A stretch of 36,347 nucleotides of DNA, from contig JBFKAV010000016.1 in the NCBI GenBank assembly GCA_041621405.1, positions 1 to 36,347 of the forward strand, in the 5' to 3' direction. Numbering within the stretch: the first letter of the stretch is position 1; the number at the start of each line of letters is the position of its first letter. Below, in pieces: positions 1 to 7,549 of this stretch. Position numbers and translations under genes: made by a program. The stretch comes from JBFKAV01 sp041621405 (lineage in GTDB: Bacteria > Pseudomonadota > Alphaproteobacteria > Rhodobacterales > Rhodobacteraceae). The notes under the pieces were generated by a model that had not been told where the DNA came from, made no database searches, and saw nothing but the letters and a program-made list of their open reading frames with translations.

Positions 1-1
1 G

Positions 2-1231
2 CCAGACCCGGATCGCCTCGTCGAGCACCGGGTCGGAGCCCTTGGCGTAGAGGCCGGCCTGGATCATCGTCTCCGAGCGGTCGTAGGCGCCGAGAAGCCG
101 TCGCGCGGCGGCGATGAGGTCGTTCTCCTCGGCCGAGGCGGCGCCGGGAAGCGAGCGCGAGACCGAGCGCAGGAGGTCGATCGCCGGGAACCGGCCGCGC
201 TCGGCGATGGCGCGGTCGAGCACCACGTGGCCGTCGAGCACGCCGCGCAGGATGTCGGCCACCGGCTCTTCCATGTCGGAGCCGGCGACCAAGACCGAGA
301 ACACCGCGGTGATGTCGCCCTGGGTGCCGGCGCCGGGGCCGGCGCGCTCGGCGAGCGACATGATCATGTGCGCGAGCGAGGGCGGGTAGCCGCCCAGGGC
401 GCCGGTCTCGCCCGAGGCCAGCGCGATCTCGCGATGCGCCTCGGCGAAGCGGGTGACCGAATCGGTGAGGAAGAGGACATGCGCGCCGCCGTCGCGGAAA
501 TGCTCGGCCACGGTCATCGCCGACAGTGCGGCGCGGCGGCGCTCCAAGGGCGAGCGGTCGGAGGTGGCGGCGACGACGACCGAGCGCGCCATGCCCTCGG
601 GCCCGAGCACGTGCTCGACGAATTCGCGGAGTTCGCGGCCGCGCTCGCCGACGAGGCCGATCACCACGACGTCGGCCTCGAGCCCGCGCGCGAGCTTGCC
701 CAGGAGCGAGGACTTGCCGACGCCCGAGCCGGAAAAGAGCCCGATCCGCTGGCCGCGGACGATTGGCAGCGCGGTGTCGAAGACGGCGACGCCGGTGGCG
801 AGCCGCGCGCCCATCGCGCGGCGTTCGGCCGGGGCCGGCGGCGGGGCGCGGAGGGGACGCGCGTGCGGTCCGCGAAACAGCGGCCGGCCGTCGAGCGGGC
901 GGCCGTAGGGATCGACGATGCGGCCGACCCAGCCGTCGTGCGGCGCGAGCGTCGCAGGGCCGAGGAGCTCGGCGGCGTCGCCGATCTGGACGCCCTCGGC
1001 GGGGCCTTCGGGCAGCATGGTGACGAGCTCGGGCTCGAGCGCGATGACCTCGCCGCCGAGGCTGGCTCCCGATTTCAGCGCCACCCGCGCGAGATCGCCC
1101 AGCGCGGCGCGGTGGCCGAGGCCGCGCAGGTAGATCTTGTTCGCCGCGATCTCGGCCACGCGGCCGACCGGGCGGACGGAGGACAGGCCGGCGATCTCGG
1201 CCAAGAGCTCCTGAAACATCGATGCTGCCAT
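2..1231 (-). CDS. fliI: FliI, flagellar export ATPase (3' end cut by window edge)
   Basis: FliI is the cytoplasmic ATPase of the flagellar type III export apparatus; it works with FliH and FliJ. About 410 residues are visible; the family is about 440, so roughly the last 30 lie beyond the left edge. The Walker A motif GSGVGKSS is near residues 168-175, followed by VVIGLVGERGRELREF and VLFLTDSVTRFAEAHREIA, typical of FliI and F1-beta-like ATPases. The start at 1231 was chosen because GGAGGAGGAG lies just upstream; a second ATG four codons in (1219) is less likely. It is divergent from flgB, with 97 bases between them that hold a CtrA-like sequence. Confidence 0.95.
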   Translation of the reverse strand, partial: MAASMFQELLAEIAGLSSVRPVGRVAEIAANKIYLRGLGHRAALGDLARVALKSGASLGGEVIALEPELVTMLPEGPAEGVQIGDAAELLGPATLAPHDGWVGRIVDPYGRPLDGRPLFRGPHARPLRAPPPAPAERRAMGARLATGVAVFDTALPIVRGQRIGLFSGSGVGKSSLLGKLARGLEADVVVIGLVGERGRELREFVEHVLGPEGMARSVVVAATSDRSPLERRRAALSAMTVAEHFRDGGAHVLFLTDSVTRFAEAHREIALASGETGALGGYPPSLAHMIMSLAERAGPGAGTQGDITAVFSVLVAGSDMEEPVADILRGVLDGHVVLDRAIAERGRFPAIDLLRSVSRSLPGAASAEENDLIAAARRLLGAYDRSETMIQAGLYAKGSDPVLDEAIRVW

Positions 1232-1289
1232 TCTGGCTCCTCCTCCGGTCGGGCCTCGCCGCCTGCAACCGTTTCTAAAGGAATCGGAC

Positions 1290-1304
1290 TTAAGGCTTGG
1301 TTGA
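1290..1304. promoter_or_regulatory. CtrA-like site between fliI and flgB
   Basis: TTAA at 1290-1293, seven bases, then TTGA at 1301-1304. This matches the alphaproteobacterial CtrA consensus TTAA-N7-TTAA with one mismatch. It sits 25 bases before the flgB start and about 60 bases before the fliI start, in the only gap between the two divergent units. Three other flagellar promoter regions here hold sites of the same kind. Binding is inferred, not shown. Confidence 0.45.
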
Positions 1305-1328
1305 AGACGACCCCCCGGGAGAAACCCG

Positions 1329-1727
1329 ATGTTCGATAACCTCGAGATCCTCAGGCAGGCCCAGGCCATGGCGGCTCATGCCGGCGCCCGCCAGTCGTCC
1401 ATCGCCCAGAACATCGCCAATGCCGACACGCCGGGCTACCGCCCGAGCGACCTCGCGCCCTTTGCAGAGGCCTATCGCGAGGCCGGCGGCGGATTTGTCC
1501 TGCGTCAGACGCGGGCAGGCCACGTCGGCCCGGGCGACTCGGGCACGGCGGAGCGCGCCGCGCTCGCCCGTCCGGTTCCCGGCGCCACCGCGCCCAACGG
1601 CAACGGCGTCTCGATCGAGGCCGAGATGATGAAGGCCGCCGAGGTGCGCCAGGACCACGAGATGGCGCTGTCGATCTACCAGAACGCGCTCGGCGTCCTG
1701 CGCAGCAGCCTCGGCCGCCAAAGATGA
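1329..1727 (+). CDS. flgB: FlgB, flagellar proximal rod protein
   Basis: FlgB is one of the small rod proteins at the base of the axial structure; it is exported by the flagellar type III system. The protein is 132 residues, the usual length. The rod-protein signature IAQNIANADTPGY is at about residues 26-38, and the C-terminal half has the heptad-like helix expected of axial proteins (MALSIYQNALGVLRSSL). GGGAGAA lies a few bases before the ATG. It is the first gene of the rightward rod operon; flgC follows after 13 bases. Confidence 0.96.
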   Translation: MFDNLEILRQAQAMAAHAGARQSSIAQNIANADTPGYRPSDLAPFAEAYREAGGGFVLRQTRAGHVGPGDSGTAERAALARPVPGATAPNGNGVSIEAEMMKAAEVRQDHEMALSIYQNALGVLRSSLGRQR

Positions 1728-1740
1728 GGAGGCCTGAGAA

Positions 1741-2133
1741 ATGAGCGATTTCGCCAGGACCCTCGCGCTTTCGGCCAGCGGCATGCAGGCGCAGGCGGCA
1801 CGGCTGCGGCACGTGTCGGAGAACATCGCCAACGCCGACACGCCCGGCTACCACCGCAAGCTGGTGAGCTTCGGCGAGGTGGTCGAGGGCGGCCGCGCCA
1901 CCGGAGAGGTGGAGACCGGACCGGTCACGCTTGACCGGACCGAGCTCACGCGGATCTACGACCCCAGCCACCCGCTGGCGGACGCAACCGGCCACTACGA
2001 CGGCTCGAATGTCGATCTGGTGGTCGAGATCGCTGACGCGCGCGAAGCGCAGCGCAGCTACGAGGCGAACCTCAGGATGTTCGACCAGGCGCGGCAGATG
2101 CACTCCGCGCTGATCGAACTGATCCGCCGATAG
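1741..2133 (+). CDS. flgC: FlgC, flagellar proximal rod protein
   Basis: FlgC is a 130-residue rod protein. The N-terminal motif VSENIANADTPGYHRK (about residues 23-38) and the C-terminal NVDLVVEIADAREAQRSYEA segment are diagnostic: FlgC ends with the conserved axial helix in which residues near AREAQRSYEANL pack into the rod. It lies between flgB (13-base gap, with an AGGAGG-like sequence) and fliE (12-base gap), the normal flgBC-fliE order. Confidence 0.96.
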   Translation: MSDFARTLALSASGMQAQAARLRHVSENIANADTPGYHRKLVSFGEVVEGGRATGEVETGPVTLDRTELTRIYDPSHPLADATGHYDGSNVDLVVEIADAREAQRSYEANLRMFDQARQMHSALIELIRR

Positions 2134-2145
2134 GAGAGGCCCAGA

Positions 2146-2442
2146 ATGGACTTCAGATCCTCCCACGTCGCACAGCTCTACCAGGCCGCGCGCCCGGCCA
2201 CCCAGCCGGGCGCGCGGGACCAGGCCCAGGGCGCGGGCGAAGCCTTCGCACGCGTCGCCCGCGACTTCGCCGACACCGTCCGCCAGGGCGAGGAGGCGGC
2301 GAAGTCGACGATGACCGGCGACGCCGACCCCTACGCGCTGGTGCAGGCGCTCGCCGCCACCGAGCTCGCCGTCGAGACCGCGGTGACGGTGCGCGACAAG
2401 GTCGTCGAGGCCTACCAGGAAATCCTCAGGATGCCGGTCTGA
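2146..2442 (+). CDS. fliE: FliE, MS ring-rod junction protein
   Basis: FliE is a 98-residue protein that joins the MS ring to the rod and is the first substrate exported. The C-terminal half, from about residue 40, carries the FliE signature: a VRQGEEAAKSTMTGDADPY segment, then ALAATELAVETAVTVRDKVVEAYQEILRMPV to the end, which matches the usual FliE ending (EILRMPV). The stop codon overlaps the fliQ start (TGATG), which indicates translational coupling. Confidence 0.93.
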   Translation: MDFRSSHVAQLYQAARPATQPGARDQAQGAGEAFARVARDFADTVRQGEEAAKSTMTGDADPYALVQALAATELAVETAVTVRDKVVEAYQEILRMPV

Positions 2443-2708
2443 TGGACGCGATCGTCTTCGACGACACGCTCCGCGAGGGGCTCTGGATCGCGGTGATAAT
2501 CTCCACGCCGCTCCTCGGCGTGGCGCTGGTGGCCGGCGTCGTCGTCGGCCTATTTCAGGCGCTGACCTCGATCCAGGAGATGACGCTGACCTTCGTGCCG
2601 AAGCTCGTCGCGATGCTGGCCGTGTTCTGGGTGTCGATGGGCTTCATGACCGAGACGCTGACCGCGTTCTGGTCGGACCGGATCATCCCCCTGATCGCCG
2701 GAGTCTGA
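2442..2708 (+). CDS. fliQ: FliQ, flagellar export gate membrane protein
   Basis: FliQ is an 88-residue subunit of the FliPQR export gate in the inner membrane. It has two hydrophobic helices, about residues 14-38 and 50-72, around the conserved GLFQALTSIQEMTLTFVPKL loop. In many bacteria fliQ sits with fliP and fliR; here it is placed among rod genes, an arrangement I associate with Rhodobacterales. The start overlaps the fliE stop by one base, and flgF follows after three bases. Confidence 0.95.
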   Translation: MDAIVFDDTLREGLWIAVIISTPLLGVALVAGVVVGLFQALTSIQEMTLTFVPKLVAMLAVFWVSMGFMTETLTAFWSDRIIPLIAGV

Positions 2709-2711
2709 GAG

Positions 2712-3428
2712 ATGGACAACGCAGGCTACACAACGCTCACCCGCCAGGCCGGGCTCCTGCGCGAGATGCAGGTGGTGGCGAACAACATCGCCAATTCCGC
2801 GACCACGGGTTACCGCCGCGAGGGGCTGATCTTCGACGAATATGTGGCCGCGCTCGACGATGGCGGCCCGTCCCTGTCGATGGCCTCGGGCGACGCCTGG
2901 ATGACCGACGAGCGGCAGGGGCCGCTCGAGATGACCGGCGGCACCTTCGATTTCGCCATCGAGGGTGAGGGCTTCTTCCTCTTGATGACGCCCGAGGGCG
3001 AGCAGCTGACTCGCGCCGGCGCCTTCACGCCGGGGGCCGAGGGCGAGCTCCTGGCGGCCGACGGCGCGCAGCTTCTCGATTCCGGCGGCGCGCCGATCTT
3101 CGTGCCGGCTGATGCGCGCGCGGTCGCGATGGCGCCCGACGGCACGCTTTCGGCCGATGGCCAGCCGGTCGGGCAGGTCGGCGTGTTCCGCCCCATCGAG
3201 CCGCTCGACCTGGTGCGCCAGGGCGGCACCCGCTTCTCCACCCCGAGCGGCTGGGAGCCGTTGCCGGAGCCCCGGGTGGTGCAGGGCTTCCTCGAAGGCT
3301 CGAACGTCAATCCGGTGGTCGAGATCACCCGGATGATCGAGGTGCAGCGCGCCTACGAACTCGGCCAGAGCTTCCTCGACAAAGAGGACGAGCGCATCCG
3401 CGGCGTCCTCAGGACCTTCGGACGCTAG
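2712..3428 (+). CDS. flgF: FlgF, flagellar proximal rod protein
   Basis: FlgF is a 238-residue rod protein of the FlgE/F/G family. The N-terminal motif VVANNIANSATTGYRREG (about residues 21-38), the central GGTFDFAIEGEGFFLL segment and the C-terminal NVNPVVEITRMIEVQRAYE segment are the family hallmarks. The adjacent flgG has the longer, FlgG-type sequence, so the FlgF assignment rests on order as well as on length. GAGAG precedes the ATG. Confidence 0.93.
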   Translation: MDNAGYTTLTRQAGLLREMQVVANNIANSATTGYRREGLIFDEYVAALDDGGPSLSMASGDAWMTDERQGPLEMTGGTFDFAIEGEGFFLLMTPEGEQLTRAGAFTPGAEGELLAADGAQLLDSGGAPIFVPADARAVAMAPDGTLSADGQPVGQVGVFRPIEPLDLVRQGGTRFSTPSGWEPLPEPRVVQGFLEGSNVNPVVEITRMIEVQRAYELGQSFLDKEDERIRGVLRTFGR

Positions 3429-3440
3429 GGGAGACCATCC

Positions 3441-4226
3441 ATGCGAGCCCTTTCGATCGCCGCCACCGGCATGAGCGCGCAGGCGATGCGCGTCGAGGTG
3501 ATCTCGAACAACCTCGCCAACATGTCGACGACGGGCTACAACGCGCGCCGCGCCGAGTTCGCCGACCTGCACTACCAGCAGGCGACCCGTGCCGGCACCA
3601 TTAACGCCGCCGACGGCACCGTGGTGCCGACCGGGGTGCAGCTCGGTCTCGGCGTCAGGCCCGCCTCGGTCACCATCTTGGTGGCGCAGGGTTCGCTCGC
3701 CGCGACCGGCGGCGATCTCGACCTCGCCATCGACGGCAACGGCTATCTCGAGGCGCAGCTGCCCTCGGGCCTCTCCGCCTATACCCGCGACGGCGGCCTG
3801 AAGCGCTCGGCCGACGGGCTGATCGTGACCTCCGACGGCTACCCGGTGGTGCCCGAGATCACGATCCCGAGCGACGCCCGCTCGCTTTCGGTCAGCGCCG
3901 ACGGCGAGGTCTATGCCTATTTCAACGACCGGGTGGAGCCCGAGCTTCTGGGCCAGTTCACGCTGGCCACGTTCTCCAACGTCAAGGGGCTCGAGGCGAC
4001 CGGCTCGAACCTCTTTCTCGAGACCGCGGCCTCCGGGCCACCCCTGGTCTCGGTGCCCGGGGTCGACGGGCTCGGCACCGTGCGCCAGGGCTACCTGGAG
4101 GACAGCGCGGTCGACGCGGTCAAGGAACTGACCGACCTGATCGAGGCGCAGCGGGGCTACGAGCTCAACGCAAAGGTGATCACCGCCGCCGACCAGATGC
4201 TCGGCGCCACCACGCAGATCCGATGA
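3441..4226 (+). CDS. flgG: FlgG, flagellar distal rod protein
   Basis: FlgG forms the distal rod that crosses the periplasm inside the P and L rings. The protein is 261 residues, the standard length. It begins MRALSIAATGMSAQ, followed by VEVISNNLANMSTTGYNARR, and contains the FlgG-specific segment QLGLGVRPASVTILVAQGSL near residues 70-90. The C-terminal motif AVDAVKELTDLIEAQRGYE is also typical. The last four bases overlap the flgA start (ATGA). Confidence 0.96.
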   Translation: MRALSIAATGMSAQAMRVEVISNNLANMSTTGYNARRAEFADLHYQQATRAGTINAADGTVVPTGVQLGLGVRPASVTILVAQGSLAATGGDLDLAIDGNGYLEAQLPSGLSAYTRDGGLKRSADGLIVTSDGYPVVPEITIPSDARSLSVSADGEVYAYFNDRVEPELLGQFTLATFSNVKGLEATGSNLFLETAASGPPLVSVPGVDGLGTVRQGYLEDSAVDAVKELTDLIEAQRGYELNAKVITAADQMLGATTQIR

Positions 4227-4654
4227 TGCGGGCGCTCGCACTCCTTCTCGCGCTCACCGTCCCGCCGGCCGGGGCGGAGACGCTCGTCGCCGCACGCACG
4301 GTTCGGGCGCAGGCGATCCTGACGCCGGCCGACCTCGCGGTGATCGCCGAGGCGGTGCCCGGCACGCTGAGTACGCCGGAGGAGGCCCTGGGCCTCGAGG
4401 CCCGCACCATCCTCTACCAGGGCCGGCCGATCCGCCCCGGCGATATCGGCCCGGCCGCCATCGTCGAGCGCAACGCGCTCGTCGTGCTCGTCTACCGCAG
4501 CGGCGCGCTCACGATCACCGCGGAGGGCCGCGCCCTCGGTCGCGGCGGCCCGGGCGACGCGCTCCGGGTGATGAATCTCGCCTCCCGCACCGCCGTCACA
4601 GGCACCGTCGCCCCCGACGGACGGGTGCTCGTCGGCTTCGTTCCCGGTTCCTGA
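4223..4654 (+). CDS. flgA: FlgA, P-ring assembly chaperone
   Basis: FlgA is a periplasmic chaperone that helps FlgI assemble into the P ring. This is a short form, 143 residues, lacking the N-terminal extension of the enterobacterial protein (about 220). A signal peptide covers residues 1-19 (cleavage near AGA-ET). The SAF-like part follows: ETLVAARTVRAQAILTPADL, then the C-terminal segment GDALRVMNLASRTAVTGTV, which is the conserved FlgA ending. Short FlgA proteins are common in alphaproteobacteria. The start overlaps flgG; a second ATG three bases downstream is equally possible. Confidence 0.9.
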   Translation: MMRALALLLALTVPPAGAETLVAARTVRAQAILTPADLAVIAEAVPGTLSTPEEALGLEARTILYQGRPIRPGDIGPAAIVERNALVVLVYRSGALTITAEGRALGRGGPGDALRVMNLASRTAVTGTVAPDGRVLVGFVPGS

Positions 4655-4663
4655 GGAGACCAC

Positions 4664-5401
4664 ATGCGCCTTCTGCCCACCCTCGCCCTCGCCGCCCTTG
4701 CGGCGCTTTCGCTCACTTCCTGCAGCCGCTTCAAGGAGGTCGGCCGGGCGCCGTCCTTCACCCCGACCGAGCGCAGCAACGAGTATTTCGCGATGACCTC
4801 GGCCGGGCTGCCGGCCTCGGCCGAGTCGCATCGCAGCCAGGACGACGCCTCGCTCTGGAATGCCGGCCGCGAGTCGCTCCTCGGCGACCGGCGCGCGGCA
4901 AACCGCGGCGACATCCTCACCGTGGTGATCGAGATCGACGAGCGCGCCGAGATCTCGAACCAGTCCGACCGCTCGCGCAGCGGCTCCGAGCAGATGGGGA
5001 TCCCCTCGCTCCTCGGCATCCCCGAGCGGATCAACGAACGGATGCCCGAGGGCGCGTCGCTCGACCCGGCGGTGGAGTTCAACTCCTCGGGCAGCTATGC
5101 CGGCCAGGGCGCGGTGCGCCGGCGCGAGAAGCTGACGCTGAGGATCGCCGCCACGGTCGTCGAGGTGCTGCCGAACGGCGTGCTCCGGATCGAGGGCAGC
5201 CAGGAGGTGCGGGTGAACTTCGAGATGCGCGAGCTGATCGTGACCGGCTACGCGCGGCCCCAGGACATCTCGCGCCAGAACGAGATCACCTACGACAAGA
5301 TCGCCGCGGCGCGGATCGCCTATGGCGGACGCGGCCAGATCACCGACGTGCAGCAGCCGCGCTACGGCCAGCAGGTGGCCGACATCCTGCTGCCGTTCTG
5401 A
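4664..5401 (+). CDS. flgH: FlgH, flagellar L-ring lipoprotein
   Basis: FlgH builds the outer-membrane L ring. The 245-residue protein has a lipoprotein signal with lipobox LTSC (Cys19). The segments SLLGDRRAANRGDILTVVIE, GAVRRREKLTLRIAATVVEV and IEGSQEVRVNFEMRELIVTG are characteristic, and the C-terminal half carries ISRQNEITYDKIAAARIAYG, the usual FlgH ending. GAGGAG precedes the ATG. It follows flgA after nine bases. Confidence 0.96.
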   Translation: MRLLPTLALAALAALSLTSCSRFKEVGRAPSFTPTERSNEYFAMTSAGLPASAESHRSQDDASLWNAGRESLLGDRRAANRGDILTVVIEIDERAEISNQSDRSRSGSEQMGIPSLLGIPERINERMPEGASLDPAVEFNSSGSYAGQGAVRRREKLTLRIAATVVEVLPNGVLRIEGSQEVRVNFEMRELIVTGYARPQDISRQNEITYDKIAAARIAYGGRGQITDVQQPRYGQQVADILLPF

Positions 5402-5411
5402 GGCGCGGGCG

Positions 5412-5966
5412 ATGCGCAGGCTGCTACCCCTCCTCCTCGCGCTTTTCGGCCTCGCCGGCGGCATCGGCGCGGGCCTGGCGCTGAAGCCCGCGCCGGAACC
5501 CGGGACGGCGGAGGCCGCGGCCGGTGGCGAGGCGCATGACGGGGCCGGGGGCGATGCCGCCGAGCCCGCCGCGGCGCCCGCCGGCGACCATGGCGAGGCG
5601 GCCGCGACGGAGGGGCACGGCGGCACATCGGAGGCCGCGGCCGAGCAGCACTACGTGAAGCTCAACAACCAGTTCGTGGTGCCGGTCGTGACCGATGGCA
5701 GGGTCAGCGCGCTGGTGGTGATGTCGGTGAGCCTTGAGGTTGGCGCGGGCGGCCGCGAGAGCGTCTTCGCGCGCGAGCCGAAGCTGCGCGACGGCTTCCT
5801 CCAGGTCCTGTTCGATCACGCCAACGCGGGCGGCTTCGACGGCAACTTCACCGCCGCCGACAACCTGCGCACGCTCAGGATGGCGCTCTTCGAGGCGGCG
5901 CGGAGCGTGCTCGGCGAAACCGTCACCGACATCCTGCTCACCGACATGATGCGCCAGGATAGCTGA
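5412..5966 (+). CDS. Second FliL-like basal-body protein
   Basis: This 184-residue protein looks like a FliL-family relative. It has one N-terminal membrane helix (about 4-23), then a roughly 50-residue Ala/Gly/Glu/His-rich linker, then a C-terminal domain of about 105 residues (YVKLNNQFVVPVVTDGRVSA, then VMSVSLEV and FLQVLFDHANAGGFDG) with the pattern of the FliL stomatin-like fold. FliL proteins sit around the stator. A separate, more standard fliL is at 16314-16796, so there are two in the cluster. The frame is open further upstream, but this ATG directly after flgH is the sensible start. It is the last gene of the rod operon. Family call moderate, exact role unknown. Confidence 0.72.
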   Translation: MRRLLPLLLALFGLAGGIGAGLALKPAPEPGTAEAAAGGEAHDGAGGDAAEPAAAPAGDHGEAAATEGHGGTSEAAAEQHYVKLNNQFVVPVVTDGRVSALVVMSVSLEVGAGGRESVFAREPKLRDGFLQVLFDHANAGGFDGNFTAADNLRTLRMALFEAARSVLGETVTDILLTDMMRQDS

Positions 5967-5972
5967 GGCGCT

Positions 5973-5999
5973 GCGGCCGGCCGCGACGGCCCCGGCCGC
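5973..5999. terminator. GC-rich hairpin between two converging operons
   Basis: GCGGCCGG at 5973-5980 can pair with CCGGCCGC at 5992-5999. It lies between the end of the rod operon (5966) and the end of the leftward operon (6066). There is no T-run on either side, so it could be a bidirectional stop or RNA-end-stabilising stem rather than a classic terminator. A competing 12-base palindrome starts at the same base. Confidence 0.25.
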
Positions 6000-6065
6000 C
6001 CGTGTCCGACCCCGGCCTCGGCCAGCGCGCCCGTGTGGCCCAGCCGGCGGCGCCGGCGGCGGCGC

Positions 6066-6458
6066 TCAGTCGCGGGTTCGCCACGACCGGCGGGCCATCT
6101 GCCGTGCCTCGGCGTCGGCCTTGCCGGCGATCAGCCGCAGCGCCTCGGCCCGGCCAAAGGCGGTGGCGGCGGCCTGGCGCTGGGCCTCGAGCGCGGCGAG
6201 CTCGCGGGCGAGGCCGGCGTTGAGCTCGGCGCGGCGGCGGTCGGCCCAGCCGCCCCAGCGGTCGAGCACCGGGCCGGCCACCGGCGCCTCGAGTTCGGCG
6301 GCGATCACCGCGTGCTGGCGCGCCACTCCCGCGTCGAGCGCGGCGATCCGGCCGCGGCTCGCCTCCGCCGCGGCGCCTCGGGCCCTGAGCTCGGCGAGCT
6401 CGGCCTCGAGCAGCGCCCGGGCGATGCGCGTGAGCGCGGCAAGTCGTCGGTCGCTCAT
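6066..6458 (-). CDS. Small coiled-coil protein downstream of flhB (FliJ candidate)
   Basis: I do not recognise this 130-residue protein by family. It is almost wholly helical and rich in Ala, Arg and Glu, with heptad-like runs (ALTRIARALLEAELAEL, then ARELAALEAQRQAAATAFGR). The start overlaps the flhB stop (ATGA), so it is coupled to an export-gate gene. Size and helical nature are close to FliJ, the coiled-coil export factor that acts with FliI and FlhA, and no other fliJ is seen in the window. That is inference from size, helix and position only. Confidence 0.65.
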   Translation of the reverse strand: MSDRRLAALTRIARALLEAELAELRARGAAAEASRGRIAALDAGVARQHAVIAAELEAPVAGPVLDRWGGWADRRRAELNAGLARELAALEAQRQAAATAFGRAEALRLIAGKADAEARQMARRSWRTRD

Positions 6459-7549
6459 CTCCGGCCCCGGCGCCCCTTCGCGCGCGCCCGCATCGCTTCG
6501 GCGAAGCGGATCGCCGCGGCCACCGCCTTGTAATGCTCGGGTCGGATCTCCTGGCCGAGGTCCACCGTGCCGAAGAGCGCCCGCGCCGTCGGCGGATCGC
6601 GGTGGAGCGGCACCCCGGCCTCGGCCGCCGCCTCGCGGATCCGCGCGGCGATCTCGTCCACGCCCTTGGCCAGGCAGACCGGCGCCGCGCCCCTCTTCCG
6701 GCTCCACTTCAGCGCCACCGCGTAGTGCATCGGGTTGACGATCACCACGTCGGCCTTCGGCACCTCGGCCAGCATCCGGTTGGTGGCGATGTCGATGCCG
6801 CGCCGCCGGCGCTCGTGCTTCAGGTGCGGGTCGCCCTCGCTCTCCTTGCTCTCGTCGCGAAGCTCCTTCAGCGACATCCGGTTGCGGCGCAGATGCTCGG
6901 AGACCTGGAACAGGTAGTCGAGCCCGGCAATCGCGGCGCTCACGACCAGAATCACGGCGAGAAAGCCGGCGAGAAGCCGGGCGAGCTCGGCGGCGATCAT
7001 CCCGGGAGAGAGGTGCAGGAGGCCGAGGATCGCCTCGGCCTCGCGGGCGAGGAAGACGGCCAGCACGGTGGAGACGACGACGAGCTTGACCGTGCTCTTG
7101 GCGAACTCGAAGAGCCCCTTGCGGCCGAACTTCTGCTTCGCGGTGGCGAGGGGCGAGATCCGCGACAGCCGCGGCTCGAGGTTCATGCCGGTGAAGACGA
7201 GGCTCCTCTGCGCGATCACCGAGAGCAGCGCCAGCGCCGCCGGCAGCGCGAGCCAGGGCGCGAGGCCGAGGGCGAGGGTGGCGAGAAGGCCGCCCATGGG
7301 CGCGGCGGCGGCGCCGAAGACGAGCGGCGCCAGGCGGTCGGGCTGGTCGATGAGCACCATCAGCCCGGTGCCGAGGCGCTCGACGCTCCAGCCGCCGAGC
7401 GCGACGAGCGCGAGGAGAAGCCCGAGATAGGCGGCCGAGGTGTTCAGGTCCTGCGAGCGCGGGATCTGGCCTTTCCTGCGCGCCTCCTCGAGCTTGCGCG
7501 GGGTGGCCTCGTGCGGCTTCTCGCCGCTTTCCTCGGCTTCGGCGCTCAC
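6455..7549 (-). CDS. flhB: FlhB, export-gate switch protein with variant cleavage site NPMH
   Basis: FlhB is an inner-membrane export-gate protein whose cytoplasmic domain cleaves itself between Asn and Pro in NPTH, switching export from rod/hook to filament substrates. The protein is 364 residues. It begins SAEAEESGEKPHEATPRKLE, has four membrane helices (about 40-60, 85-115, 155-170, 190-215), then the linker DESKESEGDPHLKHERRRR. The cleavage motif reads NPMH (Asn272-Pro-Met-His275) in place of NPTH; the flanking VVIVNPMHYAVALKWSR is otherwise normal. The start is a GTG overlapping the fliR stop (GTGA). The frame is open further upstream through fliR but in the wrong frame for that protein. 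Confidence 0.94.
   Translation of the reverse strand: MSAEAEESGEKPHEATPRKLEEARRKGQIPRSQDLNTSAAYLGLLLALVALGGWSVERLGTGLMVLIDQPDRLAPLVFGAAAAPMGGLLATLALGLAPWLALPAALALLSVIAQRSLVFTGMNLEPRLSRISPLATAKQKFGRKGLFEFAKSTVKLVVVSTVLAVFLAREAEAILGLLHLSPGMIAAELARLLAGFLAVILVVSAAIAGLDYLFQVSEHLRRNRMSLKELRDESKESEGDPHLKHERRRRGIDIATNRMLAEVPKADVVIVNPMHYAVALKWSRKRGAAPVCLAKGVDEIAARIREAAAEAGVPLHRDPPTARALFGTVDLGQEIRPEHYKAVAAAIRFAEAMRARAKGRRGRR

Noticed and set aside
1275..1300. Possible FliA (sigma-28) promoter with TAAA before flgB
   Set aside because: The expected GCCGATAA is not present 15 bases later; the CtrA-like reading fits better.
227..1339. Open frame of 370 codons on the plus strand opposite fliI
   Set aside because: Shadow frame; the minus strand encodes FliI with a Walker A motif.
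2550..4241. Open frame of 563 codons on the minus strand opposite fliQ, flgF and flgG
   Set aside because: It crosses several well-recognised genes and has no family features; a GC-bias shadow.
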